NCBI RefSeq assembly: GCF_015352445.1
Contig: NZ_JADKPO010000017.1
Coordinates: forward strand, 1 to 64,000
Direction: 5' to 3'
DNA: 64,000 bases
Source of the DNA: Nocardioides agariphilus
GTDB lineage: Bacteria > Actinomycetota > Actinomycetes > Propionibacteriales > Nocardioidaceae
The notes beneath the pieces are model-generated. The model saw nothing but the letters and a program-made list of their open reading frames with translations. It did no database searches and was not told where the DNA came from. Positions 34,318 to 43,715 of the stretch are shown piece after piece (the stretch's first letter is position 1; the number at the start of each line of letters is the position of its first letter). Both the position numbers and the translations under genes were made by a program.

Positions 34318-35105
34318 CGCGACAGCACCCCCAGCTGCTCGAAGAGGTCGACGACGGCGGGTGCCGCAGCAGCCCCCTCGCCCAGGATCTGCACGGAGCT
34401 CGGCGTGGGCGGCGGCAGCAGCAGCTTGACCCGTTGCGGGCCGCGGTGCTCGGCGGCGGGCTCGCGCTCCTCGATCTGCACCTTCTTGGCGGCCATCCGG
34501 CCCTTCACGCTCGGGTAGCGCGGCTCGACGCCGCCCTCGCGGATGGTGACCACGGCAGGCAGCGGGACCCGGTAGGTCTCCTGGCCCTCCGGCCCCTTGC
34601 CGACGGCCACCGCGACACCGTCCTCGATCGTCACGGTCGTCGCGCCGTTGACGACGGGGCGGCCCAGCTCGTAGGCGAGCCGGATGCCGACCTGGAAGTC
34701 GCCGGTGTCGGAAGCGTCGCTGCCGAGCAGCACCAGGTCGTGGGTGCGGCCCGCAGCCTCGTGGTCCCTGACGACGGCCGCGAGCTCGCGGGCGATGTCG
34801 ATCGGACCGAGCGTGTGCGCGTCGGCCACCACGTGGGTGGCCTGGGTGCAGCCGACCGCGAGCGCGTTGCGCAGCTGCTCGGCGGCGTCCTTGTCGCCGA
34901 GCGTCACCACGGTCGCCTCGCCGCCACCCTCACCGGCGGCGACGACCTGCGTCGCGATCTCGACCGCGCATTCCTCGTGGGGCGAGGTGGTGAAGCCGGC
35001 CTTGCTGCCGTCGACGGCCTGCTCGTCGGCGGTCAGCAAGACCTCGCTCGAGGAGTCCGGGACTCGCTTGACCGCGACCAGAACGTTCACCGGCGAGGGG
35101 ACCAT
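34314..35105 (-). CDS. etfB: Electron transfer flavoprotein, beta subunit
   Basis: A 263-residue ETF beta subunit with the AMP-binding region (VLLGSDASDTGDFQVG) and the VVTLGDKDAAEQLRNALAVG segment. A C-terminal KGRMAAKKVQIEE is typical of the recognition region. The ATG at 35105 overlaps the last base of the stop of the preceding dimethylglycine dehydrogenase gene. With EtfA it forms the heterodimer holding one FAD and one AMP. A long upstream extension of the frame is an antisense-like shadow and was rejected. Confidence 0.93.
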   Translation of the reverse strand: MVPSPVNVLVAVKRVPDSSSEVLLTADEQAVDGSKAGFTTSPHEECAVEIATQVVAAGEGGGEATVVTLGDKDAAEQLRNALAVGCTQATHVVADAHTLGPIDIARELAAVVRDHEAAGRTHDLVLLGSDASDTGDFQVGIRLAYELGRPVVNGATTVTIEDGVAVAVGKGPEGQETYRVPLPAVVTIREGGVEPRYPSVKGRMAAKKVQIEEREPAAEHRGPQRVKLLLPPPTPSSVQILGEGAAAAPAVVDLFEQLGVLSR

Positions 35106-37618
35106 CAGCGCATCCGCTCGTTGCTCGGGTCGAACAGGCTCGTGGCGTCGATGGAGCCGACCGTGACGGGGTAGAGCTCCTCCATGTAGGACACCGCGAG
35201 CTCGTTGCCGATGCGGGCCTCCTCCGGAGGCAGGTAGGCCAGCAGCACGTGCTTGCCGAGCGACGGCGCGGAGCCGGCGCTGGTCACGTAGGGGTGGTGG
35301 CCGTGGCCGTCGGTGAGAGTGCCGCCGTCGCGGGTCAGGATCGGCTCGCCGCCGAGCATGTAGCGCTTGATGCCCGAGGCCGAGGTGTGGTCGTCGACGG
35401 TCATCGTGCACAGCACTGCCTTGGGAGCCTCCTCGCGCTGGGCCAGGTAGGCCTCGCGGCCCACGAAGTCGGCGGCCTTGACCTTGGGCCGCTGCATGCC
35501 GGCCTCGACGATCGAACGCTCGGCATCGAGCTCGGCACCGTAGGCGCGGTAGCCCTTCTCGATGCGGCCGGTCGTGCCGTAGACGCCGATGCCGACGGGC
35601 ACGACGCCCTTGTCGGCGCCGGCCTCGAGCAGGGCCTCCCACAGCGCCAGCGCGTCGCCCATCGCGACGTAGAGCTCCCAGCCGAGCTCGCCGACGTAGG
35701 AGATGCGGGAGGCGAGCACCTTGATGCCGGGGCCCACGGTGATCTCGCGGCACGACAGCATCCCGAAGCCCTCGCCCGAGACGTCGTCGGACGTCAGGGA
35801 CGCGAGCACCTCGCGGGCCACCGGGCCCCAGAGGCCGATGGTCGAGATCTCGTCGGTGCGGTCGGTCAGCGTGGTGGCGCCGTCTTCTGGCAATTGAGCG
35901 GTGAACGTGTGGCGGTCGGCCATGCCGTGGGCGCCACCGGTGACCACGCGGAAGTGGTCATCGCCCAGGCGCATCACGGTGAGGTCGGAGAGGAACCCGC
36001 CCTTGGCGTCGAGCACGGGGGTGTAGATGACCTTGCCCACGGCCACGTCGCACTGGGCGACGCAGGTGCGCTGGACGGTGTCGAGCGCGCCCGGACCCTC
36101 GATGTCGAGGATCTGGAACGCCGAGAGGTCGATGACGCCGGCGTTCTCGCGCATGGCGAGGTGCTCGGCGTTGATGATGGGGCTCCACCAGCGCGAGTCC
36201 CACTCGTGCTCGCGCGGCATCACGGCGTCGCCGTACTTGTCGAGGAGGCCGGCGTTGGAGGCGTACCAGAAGGGGCGCTCCCAACCCGCGGTCTCGAAGA
36301 ACTCGGCGCCGAGCTTCTCCTGCGAGGAGTACATCGGGGACTTGCGCTGCGGGCGGTCCGATTCGTACTGCTCGGAGGGGTGGATGATGCCGTAGGTCTT
36401 GATGAACGACTCGGTGGTGCGCAGGCGGGTGTGCTCGCGGCGCAGCATGTGGGGGTGGAAGCGCGCGATGTCGCTGTGAGCGACGTCGATCTCGGAGTAG
36501 CCGCGGGTCATCCACTCGGCGACCGCGCGGCCCACGCCCGGACCCTCCTTGATCCAGACGGCAGCGGCGGTCCACAGGCCCTTGACGTGGGACTCGCCCA
36601 GGATCGGCGAGCCGTCGCTGGTCAGCGACAGCAGGCCGTTGATGGCGTAGCGGATCTCGGCGCCGTCGGCACCGAGCAGGTCCGGCATCAGCTCGAAGGC
36701 CTGCTCCAGCTGCGGGTCGAAGTCCTCCTCGGTGAAGGGCAGCTCGGTGGGGGAGAGCTTGGACTGCTCGATAGTGGGGATGTCCTCGGGCTCCATCAGG
36801 ATCGCGCGGTGGGCGTAGGAGCCGACCTCCATGTCGGCGCCGTGCTGGCGCTCGTAGCAGAAGGTGTCCATGTCGCGCACGATCGGGAAGTTGATCTCAC
36901 CGGTGCCGCCGGCCAGCTGCGGGCAGGGGCCGACGCTGATCATCTGGTGCACCGCAGGGGTCAGCGGAATGGAGACGCCGGCCATGTCGCCGATCTTGGG
37001 GCTCCACACGCCGCAGGCGATCACGACGTACTCGGCGTCGATGTCGCCCTTGTCGGTGCGGACCCGACGGATGCGGCCGTCCTCCACGTCGAGACCGAGC
37101 ACCTCCACGTTGGGCACGGTGGTCAGCGCGCCTGAGGCGACAGCGCCCTCGCGCATGATCGTGCCGGCGCGCAGGGAGTCGACCACGCCGACGCCGGGCT
37201 GCCAGAAGGCACCGATGATCTGGTCCTCCTCGATGAAGGGGACCTTCTCCTTGACGAAGGCAGGGGAGACGATCTCGGCCTCGATGCCCCAGGCCTTGGC
37301 CGAGGACATCCGGCGACGCAGCTCCTCCATGCGCTCCTCGGTGCGGGCGACCTCGAAGCCGCCGCACTCGGTGAACACGCCGAGCTCCTTGTATTGGATG
37401 ACCGAGTCGAGGGTGAGGTCGGTGATCTCACGGGAGTGGTCGGTCAAGAAGATGAAGTTGGAGGCGTGACCCGTCGAGCCACCTGGGTTGGGCAGCGGTC
37501 CCTGGTCGATCTGGACGATGTCGGTCCAGCCCAGCTTCGCGAGGTGGTGCACGAGGCTGTTGCCGACGATGCCTGCACCGATGACGACGACCTTGGCGCT
37601 GGCGGGGACTGTGGCCAT
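35105..37618 (-). CDS. Dimethylglycine dehydrogenase/oxidase homologue (FAD + GcvT domains)
   Basis: An 837-residue protein colinear with the dimethylglycine oxidase family. The N-terminal half is a DAO-type FAD domain (VVIGAGIVGNSL at 10-21) with GSTGHA, where His51 matches the histidine that binds FAD covalently in the family. From about residue 440 a GcvT-like tetrahydrofolate domain follows (YTPVLDAKGGFLSDLTVMRL, SYVGELGWELYV), which captures the formaldehyde equivalent as methylene-THF. EtfB and EtfA follow directly, pointing to a dehydrogenase rather than an O2-using oxidase. The ATG at 37618 has AAGGAG upstream. Expected reaction: dimethylglycine to sarcosine; sarcosine itself or a related N-methyl amino acid is possible. 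Two IclR-type boxes lie just upstream. Confidence 0.88.
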   Translation of the reverse strand: MATVPASAKVVVIGAGIVGNSLVHHLAKLGWTDIVQIDQGPLPNPGGSTGHASNFIFLTDHSREITDLTLDSVIQYKELGVFTECGGFEVARTEERMEELRRRMSSAKAWGIEAEIVSPAFVKEKVPFIEEDQIIGAFWQPGVGVVDSLRAGTIMREGAVASGALTTVPNVEVLGLDVEDGRIRRVRTDKGDIDAEYVVIACGVWSPKIGDMAGVSIPLTPAVHQMISVGPCPQLAGGTGEINFPIVRDMDTFCYERQHGADMEVGSYAHRAILMEPEDIPTIEQSKLSPTELPFTEEDFDPQLEQAFELMPDLLGADGAEIRYAINGLLSLTSDGSPILGESHVKGLWTAAAVWIKEGPGVGRAVAEWMTRGYSEIDVAHSDIARFHPHMLRREHTRLRTTESFIKTYGIIHPSEQYESDRPQRKSPMYSSQEKLGAEFFETAGWERPFWYASNAGLLDKYGDAVMPREHEWDSRWWSPIINAEHLAMRENAGVIDLSAFQILDIEGPGALDTVQRTCVAQCDVAVGKVIYTPVLDAKGGFLSDLTVMRLGDDHFRVVTGGAHGMADRHTFTAQLPEDGATTLTDRTDEISTIGLWGPVAREVLASLTSDDVSGEGFGMLSCREITVGPGIKVLASRISYVGELGWELYVAMGDALALWEALLEAGADKGVVPVGIGVYGTTGRIEKGYRAYGAELDAERSIVEAGMQRPKVKAADFVGREAYLAQREEAPKAVLCTMTVDDHTSASGIKRYMLGGEPILTRDGGTLTDGHGHHPYVTSAGSAPSLGKHVLLAYLPPEEARIGNELAVSYMEELYPVTVGSIDATSLFDPSNERMR

Positions 37619-37640
37619 GCTGCTTGCTCCTTCGAAGTTG

Positions 37641-37674
37641 TTGCGTATTACGCACTCGATTGCGTGATACGGAA
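37641..37674 (-). promoter_or_regulatory. Paired IclR1-type operators before the dimethylglycine operon
   Basis: Two 15-bp boxes, TTGCGTATTACGCAC (37641-37655) and TTGCGTGATACGGAA (37660-37674), are separated by four bases, a 19-bp period. The first is nearly a perfect palindrome. Pairs with the same spacing occur before betB, iclR1 and metF. Confidence 0.72.
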
Positions 37675-37684
37675 CGCTGTGCAA

Positions 37685-37715
37685 ATGGTACGACGCCCGT
37701 CCCCGCCGCTGTCAA
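37685..37715 (-). promoter_or_regulatory. Predicted promoter of the dimethylglycine operon
   Basis: On the minus strand TTGACA (37715-37710) is followed after 19 bases by TACCAT (37690-37685). Transcription would begin just before the paired operator boxes, so a bound IclR protein would block the path of RNA polymerase. The -35 lies in the loop of the upstream operon's terminator. Confidence 0.5.
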
Positions 37716-37727
37716 CTAGCGGCGGGG
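37701..37727 (-). terminator. Hairpin at the end of the betaine importer operon
   Basis: CCCCGCCGCT and AGCGGCGGGG form a ten-base stem with a seven-base loop, about 30 bases past the stop of the binding-protein gene. It probably ends the betBA-importer transcript. Confidence 0.65.
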
Positions 37728-37757
37728 ACCGGACGTCGTCAGGCGGGACTCAGCCCG

Positions 37758-38744
37758 TCAGCTGGTCCAGGAGGCGACCTTGTCAGCGTTGTCGGCGACC
37801 CACTTGGCGGCGGCGTCCTCGGGAGACATCTTGTCCTCCTCGATGTACTTGGCCACGGTGTTCTGGTCGTCGTTGGTGAAGTTGAACTTCTTCAGCAGGT
37901 CGACGGCCGGCGAGCCGGAGTCGAGCCACTTGGTCGAGGCGACCTTCTGCAGCGGGGTCTCGGGGTAGTCGCAGGCGACCTTGGCCGGGTCGTCCTGGCA
38001 GCCGTCGGTGTACGGCGGCAGGGCGACGCGCTGCAGGTCGACGTCGGCGAAGAGCCACTGGGGCTCGTAGAAGTATCCGATCAGGAACTCCTTGTTCTCC
38101 TCGGCCTTCTGGAACGCGCTGATGCTCGCGGCCTCGCTGCCGGAGAAGACGACCTTGAAGTCCAGGCCGAGGTTCTTCACGATCGCCTCGTCGAACTGGA
38201 CGTAGGACGGGTCGGCGCCGAGGAACTGGCCCTGGCCGCCCGACTCGGAGGTGGCGAAGTCCTTGGCGTACTTGTTGAGGTTCTTGTAGTCGAGGATGTC
38301 GGGGTGTGCCTCGGCCAGCCACGGCGGCACGAACCAGCCGATGATGCCCGTCGCGCCGAGGTCGCCGACGTTGGTGGCGCTGCCGTCACCCTTCTCGGCG
38401 AAGAACTTGTCCTCGAGGTCGGGGTGGCCCCAGTCCTCGATGACGATGTCGACGTCACCGGTGCCGAAGCCCTGCCAGGAGACGTCCTCCTTGAGGTCCT
38501 TGTAGACCATGTTGCAGCCGTACTTGTCGGCCGCGACCGCGCCGAACACATAGGCGTCGGCGGTGTAGCCGACCCACGGGTTCAGCGCCATGTTGACGTC
38601 GCCGCAGTCGCCGTCCGAGCCGGCGTTCTGCTCGTTCTGCTGGGTCTCCGAGGCGATGTCACCGCCGCCACAGGCGGACAGCGCCAGGAGCGCGACGGCT
38701 GAAGCCGACACCAGCTGTGTGGCGCGCTTCCAGTTCGTTCTCAT
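37758..38744 (-). CDS. Glycine betaine/choline-type ABC substrate-binding lipoprotein (OpuAC-like)
   Basis: A 328-residue lipoprotein: basic start MRTNWKR, hydrophobic core, lipobox LSAC at about 22-25. The OpuAC fold is recognisable from NPWVGYTADAYVFG and from tryptophans spread along the ligand site (WQGF, WGHPDL, WFVPPWL, EPQWLF), which build the aromatic cage for quaternary amines. The ATG at 38744 has GAAGGAGAAGGA upstream. It is the last gene of the operon after the permease. Expected ligands are glycine betaine, choline or proline betaine. Confidence 0.88.
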   Translation of the reverse strand: MRTNWKRATQLVSASAVALLALSACGGGDIASETQQNEQNAGSDGDCGDVNMALNPWVGYTADAYVFGAVAADKYGCNMVYKDLKEDVSWQGFGTGDVDIVIEDWGHPDLEDKFFAEKGDGSATNVGDLGATGIIGWFVPPWLAEAHPDILDYKNLNKYAKDFATSESGGQGQFLGADPSYVQFDEAIVKNLGLDFKVVFSGSEAASISAFQKAEENKEFLIGYFYEPQWLFADVDLQRVALPPYTDGCQDDPAKVACDYPETPLQKVASTKWLDSGSPAVDLLKKFNFTNDDQNTVAKYIEEDKMSPEDAAAKWVADNADKVASWTS

Positions 38745-38806
38745 TCCTTCTCCTTCAGGTGTCGTGCTTCGTGGTGCTGCTTGTTGGGACTTGCGGTCCG
38801 AGAAGA

Positions 38807-40912
38807 TCAAACGGTGCTGCGGGAACCCTGGAAGCGGGCGCGGGCCTTGACCCACTCCAGCTGGAGGCGCGAGCTCTGGTCGTTGGGGTCGGCGGCCGCA
38901 GCGCGGCAGATGCGGTCGATCATCACGCCGAGCACCACGATCGTGATGCCTGCCGCGGCGCCCTTGCCCCACTCCTCGGAGCGGGCGAAGCCGAGCACCG
39001 CGTCATAGCCCAACGCGCCCGCCCCGACCATGCCGCCGATGACGACCATGGACAGGACGTAGAGCAGGCCCTGGTTGGTGGCCAGCACCAGCGAGGACTT
39101 CGCCATCGGCAGCTGCACCTTGGTGATCTCCTGCCAGGTGGTGGCGCCGGTCGAGCGGGAGGCCTCCAACGTGGTGGCCGAGACCCCGGAGATGCCGTCG
39201 GCGACCAGCTTGATCGCGACCGGGGCGGCGTACACCGTCGCGGCGATGATCGCGGTGAACCGGGTGGCGTCGAAGAGGGCCAGCACGGGGATCAGGTAGA
39301 CGAACGGCGGGATCGTCTGGCCGGCGTCGAGAAGCGGCCGGAGGATGAAGTCGACGGTCCGGCTCCGGGCCATCCAGACGCCGAAGACCAGCGCCAGGAT
39401 CATCACCAGCAGCGTGGCGACCAGCACCATGTTGAGGGTGATCATCGCGTCGTGCCACAGGTCGAAGTACCACAGCAGCGCGCACCCGACCACCGCGGAC
39501 ACGAAGCCGCGGATACTGCCCAGGAGCGAGGCCATCGCCACGATCGCCAGCCCGGTCACGAACCACGGGGACTCCGACAACAGGTCCTGCAGGGGGTTGA
39601 GCAGGCCGTAGCTGATGATGTTCTTGATCGCCTCGGTGATGCCGTCGAAGGTGCTGCTGATCCAGTTGAAGACGTCGTCGACGAGGTTGGCGGTGTTGCG
39701 GCCCAGGCTCGTCAGGTCGATGCCGGCCGAGGACTTCAGCTGGGCGAGGAAGTTGTCGTAGCCGGCAGCCCAGCTGTAGGTCCGGGACACGTAGACGAGC
39801 GCCAGGGCCACGACCGCCGTGACCGCGAGGATGATCCGGCGCCACTTGGGGTCGTGGCCGCCGCGCGATGCCTTCTCGGCGCGCAGGCTGGCGGCGGTGG
39901 TGGTGCGGTCGAGCATGATCGCCATCAGCACGATCAGCAGACCGGGCACCGTGGCGCCACCGACGTCGTTGCTCTGCAGGGCCCGCAGCACCGGCTTGCC
40001 GAGACCCGGCGAGGCGACGAAGGCGGCCAAGGTGGCCATGGACAGCGCCGCCATGATTGTCTGGTTGAGGCCGACCACGATGGTCGCCCGGGCCATCGGC
40101 AGCTGCACCTTCGTCAGCCGCTGCCACGATGTCTGGCCCGAGGAGTCGGTCGCCTCGATCGTGGTCGGCGAGACCCGCCGGAGTCCGTGGCCGGCAATGC
40201 GGATGATCGGCGGCAGCGCGTAGACCAGGGTGCAGACCACACCGGCGGAGGTGCCGATGCCGAAGAACAGCACGATCGGGCCGAGGTAGACGAAGGTCGG
40301 CATCGTCTGCGCGATGTCCATCAGGGTGGTGAGGATGCCCACTCCGACCTTGCCGCCCGTGCCGTAGTAGACGGCGAGTGGCAGGCCGATGAGGACGGCG
40401 ATGAGGACGGCGAGCATGGTGACGATCAGGAGGTCGATCGAGTCCTCCCAGTAGCCGAACGCTCCGAAGGCCAGGAACGAGACCAGCACGAGTACGGCGA
40501 TGCGCAGGTTCGCGACGGCGTAGCCGATCCAGGTGGCGATCGCCACGACGCCCAGCCACCCGATCTGCGGGTAGGGCCGCGGGAAGTCCTTGGTCGAGAT
40601 CATCCGCGAGAGCCAGTCGGCGAAGCTGGTGAGGCGCTCGCCGATGGAGTAGGTCAGTGACACGAACGGGTTGGTGTCGCGGCTGGCCAGCACGGAGTCG
40701 CGGAACCCGGTCAGGTCCTGGTGCAGGGGCGTGTGGTCACGCTGGCCGAGGGTCAAGGTGGCGTCGCCGTGGAAGATCCTCCAGAGCACCACCCAGACCG
40801 CGATGATGATCGCTGTCCAGACCCACTTGCGTGCGGCGGCGGCGCGGCGACTCTCGACCTCGACCGGCGGGGGAGCCGCGCCCGGCTCCGGCTTGCTGGC
40901 CAGGACCGTCAT
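38807..40912 (-). CDS. Betaine ABC permease, two ProW-type domains in one chain
   Basis: A 701-residue membrane protein made of two consecutive permease domains. Each carries the same EAA-type loop: [18 protein letters not shown] near 285 and [18 protein letters not shown] near 600, preceded by MPTFVYLGP and IPPFVYLIP. Most relatives have a single domain that dimerises; here the dimer is fused. Between them lie a long loop and extra helices (about 375-480). The ATG overlaps the stop of the ATPase gene (ATGA). With the ATPase and binding protein it forms an Opu-type importer. Confidence 0.87.
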   Translation of the reverse strand: MTVLASKPEPGAAPPPVEVESRRAAAARKWVWTAIIIAVWVVLWRIFHGDATLTLGQRDHTPLHQDLTGFRDSVLASRDTNPFVSLTYSIGERLTSFADWLSRMISTKDFPRPYPQIGWLGVVAIATWIGYAVANLRIAVLVLVSFLAFGAFGYWEDSIDLLIVTMLAVLIAVLIGLPLAVYYGTGGKVGVGILTTLMDIAQTMPTFVYLGPIVLFFGIGTSAGVVCTLVYALPPIIRIAGHGLRRVSPTTIEATDSSGQTSWQRLTKVQLPMARATIVVGLNQTIMAALSMATLAAFVASPGLGKPVLRALQSNDVGGATVPGLLIVLMAIMLDRTTTAASLRAEKASRGGHDPKWRRIILAVTAVVALALVYVSRTYSWAAGYDNFLAQLKSSAGIDLTSLGRNTANLVDDVFNWISSTFDGITEAIKNIISYGLLNPLQDLLSESPWFVTGLAIVAMASLLGSIRGFVSAVVGCALLWYFDLWHDAMITLNMVLVATLLVMILALVFGVWMARSRTVDFILRPLLDAGQTIPPFVYLIPVLALFDATRFTAIIAATVYAAPVAIKLVADGISGVSATTLEASRSTGATTWQEITKVQLPMAKSSLVLATNQGLLYVLSMVVIGGMVGAGALGYDAVLGFARSEEWGKGAAAGITIVVLGVMIDRICRAAAADPNDQSSRLQLEWVKARARFQGSRSTV

Positions 40913-41997
40913 GCCGGGACCTCCTGGTGGTCCTCCTCGGCCACGACCACGCGGAGGATCTCCTCGTCATCGACGATGCCCACGACCTTGCCGTCCTCGA
41001 TGACGCGCACCGGATGGGCCGAGGCGAGCACTGCTTGGGCGGCCTTGCGGACGATGGTGTCGGCGGGCATGGTCGGCCCCTCCATGGAGTCCTCGGGCCG
41101 CGGGTCGCGCATCACCCACTTGAGCGTCAGCACGTGGGAGCGCGGGACGTCGGAGACGAAGTCGCGCACGTACTCGTCGGCGGGTGCGCCCACCACTTCG
41201 TCAGGACGGCCGACCTGGATGATGGCGCCGTCTCGCAGGATCATGATCCGGTCGCCGAGCTTGAGCGCCTCGGCGAGGTCGTGGGTGATGAAGACCATCG
41301 TCTTGCCGAGCTCGTGGTGCAGGCGGATGACCTCGTTCTGCATGTCTCGGCGGATCAGCGGGTCGAGCGCCGAGAAGGGCTCGTCGAACAGCAGCATGCT
41401 CGGGTCGCCGGCCAGGGCGCGGGCCAGGCCGACGCGCTGCTGCATGCCGCCCGAGAGCTGGTCGGGGTAGGAGCGCTCGTAGCCCTTGAGGCCCACCAGC
41501 TCGACGATCTCGGAAGCCTTGGCGCGGCGGTCCTTCTTCGCCACCCCCCGGATCTCGAGGCCGTAGGCGACGTTGTCGATCACCTGGCGGTGGGGCAGCA
41601 GGCCGAAGTGCTGGAAGACCATGGAGACCTGGCTGCGGCGTACGTCGCGCAGCTGGGCCTCGCTCGCGCTGACGATGTCCTGGCCGGCGATGACGACCTG
41701 GCCGGCGGTGGGCTCGATCAGCCGGGTCAGGCAGCGGACCAGTGTCGACTTGCCGGAGCCCGAGAGCCCCATCACCACGAAGACCTCTCCAGGAGCGACG
41801 TCGAAGGAGACGTCCTTGACGCCCACCACGCAGCCGGTCTTCTCCTTCAGCTCTGCGCGCGAGAGGTCGGCGTCGGGAGTGCCGATGATCTTGTCGGCGT
41901 CGCGCCCGAAGATCTTCCAGAGGTTCTTGACCGTGAGCCCGGCATCGCCGTCGGAGGCCGTCGAGCCCGCGGCAGGCTGGGTAGTGGTAGTCGTCAT
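40909..41997 (-). CDS. Betaine ABC ATPase with C-terminal CBS-like domain (OpuAA/ProV)
   Basis: A 362-residue ATPase. The family-specific linker ([18 protein letters not shown]) precedes Walker [10 protein letters not shown]; the signature is LSGGMQQRV, Walker [13 protein letters not shown], and the H-loop FITHD. After about 280 residues a CBS-like part ends in [20 protein letters not shown], which senses ionic strength or nucleotides in relatives. Four-base overlaps on both sides (betA upstream, permease downstream) show tight translational coupling. Confidence 0.9.
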   Translation of the reverse strand: MTTTTTQPAAGSTASDGDAGLTVKNLWKIFGRDADKIIGTPDADLSRAELKEKTGCVVGVKDVSFDVAPGEVFVVMGLSGSGKSTLVRCLTRLIEPTAGQVVIAGQDIVSASEAQLRDVRRSQVSMVFQHFGLLPHRQVIDNVAYGLEIRGVAKKDRRAKASEIVELVGLKGYERSYPDQLSGGMQQRVGLARALAGDPSMLLFDEPFSALDPLIRRDMQNEVIRLHHELGKTMVFITHDLAEALKLGDRIMILRDGAIIQVGRPDEVVGAPADEYVRDFVSDVPRSHVLTLKWVMRDPRPEDSMEGPTMPADTIVRKAAQAVLASAHPVRVIEDGKVVGIVDDEEILRVVVAEEDHQEVPA

Positions 41998-43715
41998 GAC
42001 GTGACCTCCGGGTTGCGGCTGTCGCCGGGCGGGTAGAGCGTGCTGCCGGCGCGGAAGCTGTACCAGGGTGCTTCCGAGGGGGGTAGTGGTGTGTTCCCGA
42101 GGATCAGGTCGGCCGCCTTCTCGGCGACCATCATCACCGGGGCGTAGATGTTGCCGTTGGTGACGAACGGGAAGACCGACGCATCGACCACGCGCAGGCC
42201 CTCGACGCCGTGCACACGCATGGTCGAGGGGTCGACGACCGACATCTCCTCGACGCCCATCGCTGCGGTGCACGAGGGGTGCAGCGCCGTCTCGGCGTCG
42301 GCGCGCACCCAGTCGAGGATCTCCTCGTCGGTCGACACCGACGGCCCAGGCGAGAGCTCGCCGTCGTTGTAAGGAGCGAAGGCGGGCTGGTTGAGGATGT
42401 CGCGGGCCACGCGCACTGCCTCCACCCACTCGCGTCGGTCGTTGGGCGTCGAGAGGTAGTTGAACACCATCGACGGGTGCTGCTTGGGATCGGTCGAGCG
42501 GATCCGGATGCGGCCGCGGGTGTCGGCGTACATGGGTCCGATGTGCACCTGGTAGCCGTGGCCCTTGGTGGGCGAGCTGCCGTCGTAGCGGATGGCCACG
42601 GGCAGGAAGTGGAACATCAGGTTGGGGTAGTCGACGTCCTCGTTGCTGCGAGCGAAGCCGCCGCCCTCGAAGTGGTTGGTGGCGCCCAGGCCGCGGCGGT
42701 GGAACAGCCAGTTGTAGCCGATGCCAGGACGGGCCCGCCAGCGCAGGCCGGGGGCGATGGAGACCGGCTGCTTGGAGGCGTACTGGATGTAGACCTCGAG
42801 GTGGTCTTGGAGGTTCTCGCCCACGCCCGGGGAGTGTTGCACGACGGGAATGCCCAGGCCGCGCAGGTGCTCCTGGTCGCCGACGCCCGAGAGCTGCAGG
42901 AGCTGGGGGGTGTTGATCGCACCACCGCACAGGATCACCTCGCCGGCCGCGACGCTGCGCGGGCGGCCGGCACGCAGGTAGTCGACGCCGACGGCGCGCT
43001 TGGCCCCACCCGATGTCTCGAAGCGGATCTTGGTGCCGAGGGCGAGCGTCTCGACCTTCAGGTTCTTGCGGTGCATCACCGGGTGCAGGTAGGCCCGTGC
43101 AGCCGAGAGCCGACGGCCACGATGCACGTTGCGGTCGAACCGCGCGAAGCCCTCCTGGCGGTAGCCGTTGACGTCGTCGGTCAGGTGGTAGCCGGCCTGC
43201 TGGGCTGCTTCGAAGAAGGCGGCGAACAGCGGGTTCGCCGCGGGCCCCTGCTCGAGCACGAGCGGCCCGTCACCGCCGCGCCACTGGTCGGCCGCGACGC
43301 TGCCGTCGACGAGGAGCCGGGTCTCCATGCGCTTGAAGTAGGGCAGGCAGTGGGCATAGCTCCACTCCTTCATGCCCGGCTGAGCGGCCCAGCGCTCGTA
43401 GTCCATGGGGTTGCCGCGCTGGAAGATCATCCCGTTGATGCTGGAGGAGCCGCCGAGCACCTTGCCGCGCGCGTGGTGGACGCGGCGGCCGTTCATGTGC
43501 GGCTCGGGGTCGGTCTGGTACTTCCAGTCGTAGAGCCGGTTGCCGATCGGGATCGGCAGCGCGGCGGGCATGTGCACGAACGGGTCGATGCGCCAGTCGG
43601 AGTGACCCGCCTCGAGCACGAGCACGCTCGTGGACGGGTCGGCCGAGAGCCGGTTGGCCAGCGAGCAACCGGCCGAGCCCCCGCCGACGATGACGATGTC
43701 GTAGCGGTCACTCAT
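41994..43715 (-). CDS. betA: Choline dehydrogenase (GMC oxidoreductase)
   Basis: A 573-residue GMC-family flavoprotein that would oxidise choline to betaine aldehyde. The FAD motif [14 protein letters not shown] is at 10-23, [16 protein letters not shown] near 90 is the GMC signature, and HPSCTAAMG near 495 holds the catalytic histidine. The ATG overlaps the stop of the betaine aldehyde dehydrogenase gene. Choline dehydrogenase and not, for instance, another alcohol oxidase is favoured by this neighbour and by the betaine importer downstream. Confidence 0.88.
   Translation of the reverse strand: MSDRYDIVIVGGGSAGCSLANRLSADPSTSVLVLEAGHSDWRIDPFVHMPAALPIPIGNRLYDWKYQTDPEPHMNGRRVHHARGKVLGGSSSINGMIFQRGNPMDYERWAAQPGMKEWSYAHCLPYFKRMETRLLVDGSVAADQWRGGDGPLVLEQGPAANPLFAAFFEAAQQAGYHLTDDVNGYRQEGFARFDRNVHRGRRLSAARAYLHPVMHRKNLKVETLALGTKIRFETSGGAKRAVGVDYLRAGRPRSVAAGEVILCGGAINTPQLLQLSGVGDQEHLRGLGIPVVQHSPGVGENLQDHLEVYIQYASKQPVSIAPGLRWRARPGIGYNWLFHRRGLGATNHFEGGGFARSNEDVDYPNLMFHFLPVAIRYDGSSPTKGHGYQVHIGPMYADTRGRIRIRSTDPKQHPSMVFNYLSTPNDRREWVEAVRVARDILNQPAFAPYNDGELSPGPSVSTDEEILDWVRADAETALHPSCTAAMGVEEMSVVDPSTMRVHGVEGLRVVDASVFPFVTNGNIYAPVMMVAEKAADLILGNTPLPPSEAPWYSFRAGSTLYPPGDSRNPEVTS

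Noticed and set aside
38717-40660. Plus-strand frame of 647 codons
   Set aside because: Antisense of the betaine permease; its His/Asp/Arg-rich composition is typical of shadow translation.
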